Source: Vulcanimicrobiota bacterium (GTDB lineage Bacteria > Vulcanimicrobiota > Vulcanimicrobiia > Vulcanimicrobiales > Vulcanimicrobiaceae). From it: DNA of 56,587 nucleotides. Of the stretch, positions 50,496-56,587 are shown in pieces (the first letter of the stretch is position 1; each line of letters starts with the position of its first letter). The notes under the pieces are model-generated. The model made no database searches, had not been told where the DNA came from, and saw only the letters and a program-made list of their open reading frames with translations. Where the stretch lies: positions 1 through 56,587 of the forward strand of contig DAHUZB010000012.1 in assembly GCA_027306785.1 (NCBI GenBank), read 5' to 3'. The translations under genes and the position numbers were made by a program.

Positions 50496-51134
50496 ATGCT
50501 CTTACGCGGTACTTCCGGCATGACTCGCGCGTTTGTAACCGTCTGCCTCGCCGCTATGGTGGTTCCGCTTGCGGTAAGAACTGCATCGGCGCAGCAGCTG
50601 ACGGCGCGGCAGCCGGTCTTTCCGATCGGTATCACCGTCGTCTCTTCCGGCAGTGCGACGGCGACACGCGTGCTCAACGTTTACGATGTGACCCCGAAGA
50701 ACCCGAACGACCTTCACCAGGCGCCGGAGTTCGTCGACGCGCTGGCCCGGATCGGGATCGGCTCGAACGCGCTCCGGGTCGCTCCGCTCGAGGTGACGAT
50801 CGACGCACCTCCGAGCAAAGATCGCGAACTGCGAGCGGCCGTCGCCAAGGCCGGCTGGACGATCGGCACGGTCGCTCGGAAGCCGGCCGATCCGGATAGC
50901 GTGGCGCGTGCCGCGCTTGCCGACGCGACGCGCAAGGCGCGCCTCAAAGCCGAGGCGATCGCCGAAGCCGACGGCAGACACGTCGGAAAGCTGCTGAATG
51001 TTCAGCCCGGCGTCGCGGATATCTACAGCGGCATTACCGACAAATTGGCGGCAATGAATCCGTTTGCGAGCGCCTCCTCCAGCGGTGCAACGGTGACGGA
51101 GAGTGCGATCTTTACGTTCGCCCTCGAACCGTAA
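50496..51134 (+). CDS. Exported SIMPL (DUF541) domain protein
   Basis: The 212-residue protein starts at ATG 50496 after GGGAGAAAAAG, a good Shine-Dalgarno; ATG 50520 is a possible alternative. A signal peptide covers about residues 1-33. The SIMPL pattern shows in 'PIGITVVSSGSATATRV' and 'ALADATRKARLKAEAIAEAD', followed by 'GRHVGKLLNV'. The family is exported and of poorly known function. It lies 21 bases after coaE. Confidence 0.8.
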   Translation: MLLRGTSGMTRAFVTVCLAAMVVPLAVRTASAQQLTARQPVFPIGITVVSSGSATATRVLNVYDVTPKNPNDLHQAPEFVDALARIGIGSNALRVAPLEVTIDAPPSKDRELRAAVAKAGWTIGTVARKPADPDSVARAALADATRKARLKAEAIAEADGRHVGKLLNVQPGVADIYSGITDKLAAMNPFASASSSGATVTESAIFTFALEP

Positions 51135-51749
51135 TTACGGCGCGAACGGCGCCCAGCGCTCCACGTAGAAGAGCGATGACCCGTCGGGGCGCTTCATGAT
51201 GTAGCCGCGTACGGCGATCGTCGCACCGGGTGCGGCCGCGAGCTTGCGGCCGAGCGCGACCGACCCGGTTTCGTCGGTCAGTTCTTGTTTGGCCGCATCG
51301 AGCGTGCCCGCGATCGTGACCTCGTCGCCCGGCTTCAGCTTGGCGAGCGCGACGATCGGTGTCGGCGCGACGAAGCGAACCATGGTCTGCGCTTGCGGCG
51401 ACGAACCCTCGGCGAGCAGCGTTGCCCGCACGGTGTAGGTGCCGGCGCGCGGTGTGCTCCCGTCGTTCTCGATCGTGTTCCAATCGTAGATGGCAAGGAC
51501 CGTCGGCCCGGGTTGTAGCGTGCGCCGGTGCGGCGGAAACGTGATATTCGCCGGAAGCGGCCGCAGCGTCGAAAAAATCACGTGCGTTCCGCGCAGCACG
51601 TCAATCTCGTACTCTTCCGGGCGGGAAAAGCGCAGCGAGACCGGCGCGTTGCCGGTGTTGTGCGCGGCAACCTCCACGTTTACGCCGTCGAGCACGTCGA
51701 GCGTGCTGCGTGTGATCTGCAGCGAGAGCGTGATGGCGGCGAGTATCAT
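51135..51749 (-). CDS. BsuPI-like intracellular proteinase inhibitor domain protein
   Basis: The 204-residue protein overlaps the upstream amidohydrolase-like gene by four bases (ATGA). The N-terminal part follows the BsuPI beta-sandwich: 'VNVEVAAHNTGNAPVSLRFS', 'EYEIDVLRGTHVIFSTLRPL' and 'GTYTVRATLLAEG'. The C-terminal half is an OB-like unit, 'LKPGDEVTIAGTLDAAKQEL' and 'GATIAVRGYIM'. A weak hydrophobic N-terminus could be a short signal. Function unclear. Confidence 0.72.
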   Translation of the reverse strand: MILAAITLSLQITRSTLDVLDGVNVEVAAHNTGNAPVSLRFSRPEEYEIDVLRGTHVIFSTLRPLPANITFPPHRRTLQPGPTVLAIYDWNTIENDGSTPRAGTYTVRATLLAEGSSPQAQTMVRFVAPTPIVALAKLKPGDEVTIAGTLDAAKQELTDETGSVALGRKLAAAPGATIAVRGYIMKRPDGSSLFYVERWAPFAP

Positions 51750-53194
51750 CGGGTGCCTCCTCGGAGAACGTGTCCGGGTCGGGGAGCGTTGCGCGTGCCG
51801 GGCGTCACGCGTTCGCCGTTGACGAAGACCTCGGCGATGCCGACCGGTAACGAAAACGGATGCGTATAGGTTGCGGTGTCGGCGAGCGCATCGGCGTCGA
51901 AGACCACGATATCCGCATAGGTATCGGGCTCGAGCACGCCACGCTCGGGGATGCCCGCGATCCCCGCGGGCAGGCTCGTGAGACGGCGCACCGCTTCTTC
52001 GAGGGTGAGCGCGCCGCGTTGTCGCACGAAGCGTCCGATGCTGCGCGGGGCGGCGCCGAACGCGCGCGGATGCGGCCCGCCGAAGGCCGTATCGGGTGCA
52101 ACCGGATAGAGCGCGGCGCTCGTGCCGACCGCGCAGAACGGCGCCGAGAGCAGCGTCGCCACATCGTCTTCGGCGATGCAGAAGAGAAACGCGCGCGCGT
52201 GCGGTTCATCGCGGATACACTCGACCGCGGCGCGCGCGCCGGAGACGCGCTTGCGCGCGGCGAGTTCATCGACGCGCGATCCGCACCATGCCGCGTGCTC
52301 TTCGCGTTCGACCTGCGCGAGCATCAGGTCGTGCCACATATCGCCCAGACGCGCCTGCATCTCGAGCGCGGCGGCGGCCGCGATCGCGGGATCGGTAAGG
52401 TGCGGCGCCGCGATGCCGCGCGGCAGCAGCGACGCGAGGTCGATCCAGGTCGCGACGTACGGAGCGGCATCGCAGGTGAGCGCGACCCCGCGTTGACGCG
52501 CGCGATCGATGCGTTCGAGTGCGCGATAGAGCGTGCCGGAGCTGCCCGCGTACGCGACGTGCAGATCGGTGACGTGCAGTGCGACGTCGGCGCGTACCGC
52601 GAGATCGATCACGGCATCGAGCATCGCGAGCAACGAGGTCGCGTCATCGGTCAGGCGCACGGATACGCGCGCGGCGCCGCCCGCCCGCGCGGCGAGCATC
52701 GCCGCGAGCGCTTCATCGAGCGAACTCCGCGCGAGGTCGATGCTCGCGCCGACGGCGCCGCTTTCGCAGGCGATCCGCACCGCGCCCGCCGCGTCGTGCG
52801 CGGCTTGCGCATCCGAAAGACCTACGAACGACGCGACGTTCGGGGTGATGCCGCCGCGTGCGACCAGGCCGAAAAACTCATCGGCATCGTGCCACTCTTC
52901 CCCACGAAAGAAGCGGGAGTCCGCGCAGTTTCCACCTATCTCGCTCGTGATGCCTTGCCCGATCTTCGAGGGAGCCGCGGGATGCCGCAGCCACTCGCGT
53001 CCGCTGCGCGAGGAGATGTCGATGAACCCCGGTGCGACGATGCGCCCGCGGCAGTCGATACGCTGTGCGGCGTCATATTCGGAGCAGTCACTGATGCGGG
53101 CGATGCGGTCACGGGCGACGGCGACATCGGTCGTAAACCGGGGTCGCCCGGTGCCGTCTACGATCGTCCCGCCCTCCAAAACGATCGAGATCAC
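51746..53194 (-). CDS. D-aminoacylase-family amidohydrolase homologue lacking metal ligands
   Basis: The 482-residue protein starts at GTG. It has the N-acyl-D-amino-acid deacylase layout from 'VLEGGTIVDGTGRPRFTTDV' through 'HPRAFGAAPR' to 'GVLEPDTYADIVVFDADALA'. But the HxH motif after 'APGFID' reads ISSRSG, the two later metal histidine sites read 'SVRLTDD' and 'HVTDLHV', and the catalytic Asp of 'GSDG' reads GTSA. Only the bridging-cysteine site 'GGNCA' survives. It is probably a pseudoenzyme, or uses a changed site. Confidence 0.88.
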   Translation of the reverse strand: MISIVLEGGTIVDGTGRPRFTTDVAVARDRIARISDCSEYDAAQRIDCRGRIVAPGFIDISSRSGREWLRHPAAPSKIGQGITSEIGGNCADSRFFRGEEWHDADEFFGLVARGGITPNVASFVGLSDAQAAHDAAGAVRIACESGAVGASIDLARSSLDEALAAMLAARAGGAARVSVRLTDDATSLLAMLDAVIDLAVRADVALHVTDLHVAYAGSSGTLYRALERIDRARQRGVALTCDAAPYVATWIDLASLLPRGIAAPHLTDPAIAAAAALEMQARLGDMWHDLMLAQVEREEHAAWCGSRVDELAARKRVSGARAAVECIRDEPHARAFLFCIAEDDVATLLSAPFCAVGTSAALYPVAPDTAFGGPHPRAFGAAPRSIGRFVRQRGALTLEEAVRRLTSLPAGIAGIPERGVLEPDTYADIVVFDADALADTATYTHPFSLPVGIAEVFVNGERVTPGTRNAPRPGHVLRGGTR

Positions 53195-53277
53195 GCTTTA
53201 CGAATCCGAGGTTTACCGAGCGGCCGGATGGGCATAACTACAACCGTACCCTTTTCTCCGAGGTGAGCAATACGACG

Positions 53278-53499
53278 ATGGCGATTCAAGAAGAACCACA
53301 AGGCGGCGGCATGAGCGTCCGTGAGGCGGGGCGCCGCGGCGGCGAACGCGTGAAAGCCAAATACGGCACGGAATTCTACGAAGAGATCGGACGTAAGGGC
53401 GGCGAGGCCACGAAAACCAAGTATGGTCCGTCATTCTATGAAGTCATTGGCCAAAAGGGCGGGCAGAAGCCCAAACGCAAGTCGGATTCGTCCTCGTAA
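53278..53499 (+). CDS. KGG-repeat stress-induced protein 1
   Basis: I start at ATG 53278, 12 bases after GAGGTGA; GTG 53263 is possible. The 73-residue, highly charged protein has two 22-residue KGG units ('YGTEFYEEIGRKGG' and 'YGPSFYEVIGQKGG') after 'MSVREAGRRGG'. This is the YciG/stress-induced acidophilic repeat family, thought to be general stress proteins with disordered structure. It is followed nine bases later by a longer paralogue. Confidence 0.88.
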   Translation: MAIQEEPQGGGMSVREAGRRGGERVKAKYGTEFYEEIGRKGGEATKTKYGPSFYEVIGQKGGQKPKRKSDSSS

Positions 53500-53750
53500 G
53501 ACAAACTCATGGCTGAAAAGAAGCACGGCGAAACGCCCGAACACAAAGAGATGTCGGTGCGCGAAGCCGGAAAGAAGGGCGGAGACACCGTCCGCGACCG
53601 CTACGGCTCGACGTTCTACGAAGAGATCGGACGCAAGGGCGGTAAGGCCACGCGCGACCGCCACGGCGTAGAGTTCTACGAGTCGATCGGTCAAAAAGGC
53701 GGCAAGGTCGTCAAGGAAAAGTACGGCCCCGACTTCTACGAAGAGATCGG
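53374..53750. repeat. Direct repeats within the KGG genes
   Basis: The 17-mer TTCTACGAAGAGATCGG recurs exactly at 53374-53390, 53614-53630 and 53734-53750, each encoding FYEEIG within a KGG unit. The first copy is in KGG gene 1 and the other two are in KGG gene 2. This shows recent duplication. Confidence 0.9.
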
Positions 53751-53835
53751 TCACAAGGGCGGTCAGAAGGTGAAAAAGCTGATCGCCGAAGCGAAGAAAA
53801 AACTCGAAGAAGAGCGCGAGCCCGGCGAGGGCTAG
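53509..53835 (+). CDS. KGG-repeat stress-induced protein 2
   Basis: The 108-residue paralogue has 'MSVREAGKKGG' and three KGG units (ending GRKGG, GQKGG and GHKGG), then a charged helical tail 'KKLIAEAKKKLEEEREPGEG'. It shares long DNA identity with the first copy, so the pair arose by local duplication plus unit gain. Role as above. Confidence 0.9.
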   Translation: MAEKKHGETPEHKEMSVREAGKKGGDTVRDRYGSTFYEEIGRKGGKATRDRHGVEFYESIGQKGGKVVKEKYGPDFYEEIGHKGGQKVKKLIAEAKKKLEEEREPGEG

Positions 53836-54335
53836 CGACAGGCGCCGGCGGCGATGAGCCGCCGCGCTTCATTCTCCACCTGCTTCGGCGACGCGGTGCC
53901 GTCGGGCTGAAGCGTCATCGCCAAGCGTGCGTGGGTCGTCCAGGCCACGCCGTCGCTCTTGTAGTGCACGACCTTGCACGGCGTGAACGTGATGTCCTGA
54001 TTGCGCGCGAAGAGCAGGGTGAAGTTCTGCTGCGGCCATTCCGAGAGCAGCATGGCGTAGCTCCCGATCTGGTACTCCACCGCGATGCCGCGATGCTGCG
54101 GCGTATCCGTACCGCCGAGCGGTGGAATCACGGCGACCTTCAGGACGTCGCCCGGCGGGATCCACGGCCGGTAGGCGATCTTCGTGACCGCCTCTTCGAG
54201 CGGCATCACGATGCCGCGATCGTCGATCATCATCGGCGGGAGCGACGGCTGCGGAGCGGTCTGACGCGCGCCGTGCCCGCACGCGGCGAGCAGCGCGGGA
54301 AGCAGGCAGGCGAGTACCCGGCGGGTGAGGCGCAT
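53832..54335 (-). CDS. Lipoprotein of unknown function
   Basis: The 167-residue protein has a lipoprotein signal with lipobox LAAC (Cys19). The mature part is Pro-rich at first, then 'IAYRPWIPPGDVLKVAVIPP' and 'FTLLFARNQDITFTPCKVVH'. I recognise no family. Its stop overlaps the KGG gene 2 stop by four bases on the opposite strand (CTAG). It lies 31 bases after the LptC-like gene. Confidence 0.72.
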   Translation of the reverse strand: MRLTRRVLACLLPALLAACGHGARQTAPQPSLPPMMIDDRGIVMPLEEAVTKIAYRPWIPPGDVLKVAVIPPLGGTDTPQHRGIAVEYQIGSYAMLLSEWPQQNFTLLFARNQDITFTPCKVVHYKSDGVAWTTHARLAMTLQPDGTASPKQVENEARRLIAAGACR

Positions 54336-54366
54336 GTCCTTTCTATCGGCCGAGCGAGCGGAGCGC

Positions 54367-54930
54367 TCAAGGCGACGCCAGCACGAACGCTCCCGAGAGT
54401 TTGTTGATGTGCACCTGGTTGGTATCGAAGTTGATCGTCACGCCGTCGATCTTGAGCGTCTGTCCGCCCGAATGCAAGTAACTCGGGTGATCCATCCGCA
54501 GCATCTTCGCGCCGTTCGTCCACGTGACGAGATCGGTGTCGAACGAGCGGTGCTCGGGATCGCCGATCAACTCCACGTGTACCTTGCCGATGGCGGTGAA
54601 GTTCATCGCCATCGTGTCGAGGGTGATCTGCTCGGCCGAGATGCGCAGGTGCGGCTTGCCGTGCTTGTAGACGATCCCGTCCTTCACGCCTTCGATCGTG
54701 CCGCTCGTGCCGTCGGCCGAGAGCTGCGCCGTTTTGTAATCGAAACTCCACGATTTGCTCGAGATGCGATTGCCGCGCACGTGTCCGCCCGCAAGCGAGA
54801 TTCCGCTCTGCGCGGGCGGCAGCGGCGGTGCGTCGCGTCCGGCGAGCACAATGCCGACGACCACGTAGATCCCGAGCGCGACGGCCGCGACGATGCCGAT
54901 GCGCTTCCACGGCCATCGCTTAAGCTTCAC
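54367..54930 (-). CDS. LptC-like LPS-export periplasmic protein
   Basis: The 187-residue protein has an N-terminal membrane anchor (about 11-30) and a beta-jellyroll-like pattern: 'SWSFDYKTAQLSADGTSGTI', 'HLRISAEQITLDTMAMNFTA' and 'GQTLKIDGVTINFDTNQVHI'. This suits LptC/OstA-type bridge proteins carrying LPS from inner to outer membrane. A generic LptC-related domain protein is the alternative. It overlaps lnt by 11 bases. Confidence 0.78.
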   Translation of the reverse strand: MKLKRWPWKRIGIVAAVALGIYVVVGIVLAGRDAPPLPPAQSGISLAGGHVRGNRISSKSWSFDYKTAQLSADGTSGTIEGVKDGIVYKHGKPHLRISAEQITLDTMAMNFTAIGKVHVELIGDPEHRSFDTDLVTWTNGAKMLRMDHPSYLHSGGQTLKIDGVTINFDTNQVHINKLSGAFVLASP

Positions 54931-56455
54931 GGCGCCTCCACGGAACGAGTACGAGCAACAGGTAGAGCGCGATCGTGGCGAGCCAGATCGGCGTCGGTCC
55001 GATGCGCGCGAAGAACGAACCGACCGGCGGACCCACCTTGCCGAACGCGGTGCCTTGCGTTTCGAGCGGCAGCTTCGTCTGCCAGCGCCCGTTCGGCGCG
55101 ATGATGCCGCTGATGCCGGTCGCGGCCGCGCGCACCACGTAGGTGCCGAACTCGATCGCGCGCATCTGCGCGATCTGCGCGTGCTGATACGGCCCCGAGG
55201 TGGTGCCGAACCAGGCGTCGTCGGTGCTGATCACGAGCAGCTGCGCGCCGTGACGCACCTCGTCGTACGCGATGTCGCCGAAGGCCGATTCCCAGCAGAT
55301 CATCGGCCCCGCGCGCAGACCGGCCGCGGTCGGATAGACGCCGACCTGCTTCCCCGCCGCAAAGTTGCCGCTCAACTCGCCGACGTACGGCAACCACCAG
55401 AGAAAGCGCCGCCCCGGAAACGACTCGGCGAACGGCACGAGCTGGTGCTTGTCGTAGATCGCCTGGAGCCCGCTGCCGTCGATGAAGTAGAGCCCGTTGT
55501 AGACGTGCTCGTCGTGAATATCGATGCTGCCTGCGACGATCGTGCCGTGCGCGCGAGCCGCGAGCTGCGCGAATCGCGCGATCAGCTCCGGATCGGCGTT
55601 GAGGCCGCCGCGATCGGCGATCACCGTCTCCGGCCACACGACGAGGGCCGGATCGTCGGCGGTCGCCGCGGCGGTCATCTGCGTGTAGCGCGCGATCGCC
55701 ACTTGCAGCGCGCCGGGCTGCCACTTGAGCGTCTGTCGGATATTGCCTTGTACCGCCGCCACGCGGATCGTCGGCGCGGCGAGCGTGCGCGCGGGCCATG
55801 CGATCCAGCCGAGCAGCAGTGCGACCAGCACCCCTCCGACCGCGACGGCGAACGGCCGCCAGGTACGGCGAACGAGCGCATCGGCGGCGTACGCTCCGAA
55901 GACGCAGATCGCGAACGTCACCCCGTTCGTCCCGACGTAGGCGGCGAGCACGCCGAGCGGCGTATCGGCTTGCGTGGTGCCGAGCTGGGCGAAGGGTACG
56001 CCGAGCGTGCCGATCGAGCGCGTCCATTCGAGCATCGTGTAGGCGGCCGCGGCCGCGAGCGGCGCGACCGCGGCGGGCGCCCGTCGGGCGGCAAGCACGC
56101 CGAGTGCGGCCGCGGCGCCGAAGGTGAGTGCCTCGAGCGCGGCCGCGGCGACGACCGCGATGTAGGCGAAGATGCCCACGTCCGCTTGGATCGTGTTGCT
56201 CCACCACCAGAAGCTGATCGTGAAAAAAATCAGTCCGGTGAACCATCCGCGCCCGAATGCGCGTTTCCAGGATGCGTCTTGCCACCCCCAGAACAGGGCC
56301 GCTGCCCCGAGTGGAGCGCACCATGCGGCGCCGATTCGCGGAAACGCGGCGGCGAGCAGCAGCGCCCCGACCGCGCCGACGATCGTTCGGCGAACTCGCT
56401 CCGAGGAGAAGATGATTCGTAGATTCGGTTTCGTGATGCTCGTGACGGCGTTCAT
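54920..56455 (-). CDS. lnt: Apolipoprotein N-acyltransferase
   Basis: From ATG 56455 the product is 511 residues with six to eight membrane helices in the first 230 residues and a nitrilase-like periplasmic domain. The triad Glu-Lys-Cys appears as 'WPETVIADRGG', 'YDKHQLVPFAE' and 'MICWESAFGD'. It adds the third acyl chain to lipoproteins. No Shine-Dalgarno precedes this ATG, and 44 bases overlap the divergent lipoprotein gene start. No better start codon lies downstream before the first helix. Confidence 0.9.
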   Translation of the reverse strand: MNAVTSITKPNLRIIFSSERVRRTIVGAVGALLLAAAFPRIGAAWCAPLGAAALFWGWQDASWKRAFGRGWFTGLIFFTISFWWWSNTIQADVGIFAYIAVVAAAALEALTFGAAAALGVLAARRAPAAVAPLAAAAAYTMLEWTRSIGTLGVPFAQLGTTQADTPLGVLAAYVGTNGVTFAICVFGAYAADALVRRTWRPFAVAVGGVLVALLLGWIAWPARTLAAPTIRVAAVQGNIRQTLKWQPGALQVAIARYTQMTAAATADDPALVVWPETVIADRGGLNADPELIARFAQLAARAHGTIVAGSIDIHDEHVYNGLYFIDGSGLQAIYDKHQLVPFAESFPGRRFLWWLPYVGELSGNFAAGKQVGVYPTAAGLRAGPMICWESAFGDIAYDEVRHGAQLLVISTDDAWFGTTSGPYQHAQIAQMRAIEFGTYVVRAAATGISGIIAPNGRWQTKLPLETQGTAFGKVGPPVGSFFARIGPTPIWLATIALYLLLVLVPWRRREA

Positions 56456-56587
56456 ACTTGCGGCGTGCGGCCGGCAAGTGACGCCGGATCGCGGTGGGAG
56501 CAACCCTTCCGGCGGCGGACTGCCGTCGGGGGACATGAGCGTGAAGTTCAGCGTGGCGGCCCCATTCAACTTCCAGAAGTACTCGTA
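56412..56587 (+). CDS. Lipoprotein, 5' part (runs off the window)
   Basis: ATG 56412 has a good Shine-Dalgarno (GAGGAGAAG directly upstream). It opens MIRRFGFVMLVTAFILAACG, with lipobox LAAC (Cys19), followed by a Gly/Ser-rich linker and 'MSVKFSVAAPFNFQKYS' at the window edge. Only about 58 codons are visible, so function cannot be said. It lies antisense over the lnt start. Confidence 0.75.
   Translation, partial: MIRRFGFVMLVTAFILAACGRQVTPDRGGSNPSGGGLPSGDMSVKFSVAAPFNFQKYS

Overview
The window is GC-rich, gene-dense DNA from a diderm, aerobic, chemo-organotrophic bacterium. The diderm reading rests on an LptC-like gene, an Lnt gene and several lipoproteins with lipoboxes. Respiration is suggested by a 2-oxoglutarate dehydrogenase fusion, PntAB transhydrogenase, c-type cytochrome and an acyl-CoA dehydrogenase. 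There are no rRNA or tRNA genes to place it. The gene style would fit a poorly cultured lineage such as Eremiobacterota (WPS-2), but that is a guess. Genes are packed tightly and about ten gene pairs share 4-base ATGA or GTGA stop/start overlaps.

Layout. 1-1905: end of ftsE, an acyl-CoA dehydrogenase and an exported peroxiredoxin. 1979-6313 (minus): LysR regulator, dienelactone hydrolase, RmuC, AraC regulator and a SnoaL-like protein in one run. 6384-9825 (plus): a probable sulfur-compound cluster with a ModA-like binding protein, a small exported protein, a TsdA-like dihaem cytochrome and a YeiH-type transporter, divergent from the LysR gene. 10652-15592: a giant lipoyl-lipoyl-E2-E1 2-oxoglutarate dehydrogenase whose linker carries an in-frame palindromic repeat, then a tiny membrane protein and a CMD-family protein. 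15599-19654: exported and housekeeping genes (prolyl oligopeptidase, SCP-2, LOG, SUI1). 19713-21328: a three-gene island of visibly lower GC (TIGR04255-like, a helical protein, a DUF7689-like protein with candidate Cys-His residues). This is the best candidate for an uncharacterised mobile or defence-type module.

21474-29569: a secreted protein, RecQ, a hemerythrin-like protein, then an Lrp-kdd-kamA lysine-degradation operon with a palindromic operator, and a family-5 solute-binding lipoprotein. 29557-34970: a membrane-embedded alpha/beta hydrolase, a DUF6790-like protein, and a GH92 mannosidase fused to a seven-bladed YVTN propeller. 34977-39811 (minus): pntAA-pntAB-pntB, a DUF4267 protein, a fumarylacetoacetase-family hydrolase and two small proteins. 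39943-47873: an exported multi-domain beta-rich protein, PolA (apparently without proofreading), a DUF192 protein, MutM, and ribosomal protein S1 with no usual start codon, ended by a strong terminator.

47900-56587: TonB-like protein, a domain-rearranged photolyase-family protein, CoaE, a SIMPL protein, a BsuPI-like protein, a D-aminoacylase homologue that has lost its metal ligands, two KGG-repeat stress proteins, a lipoprotein, LptC-like protein, Lnt, and the start of a lipoprotein running off the end. DNA repair (RecQ, PolA, MutM, RmuC, photolyase-like) and envelope biogenesis (FtsE, LptC, Lnt, lipoproteins) are the recurring themes.
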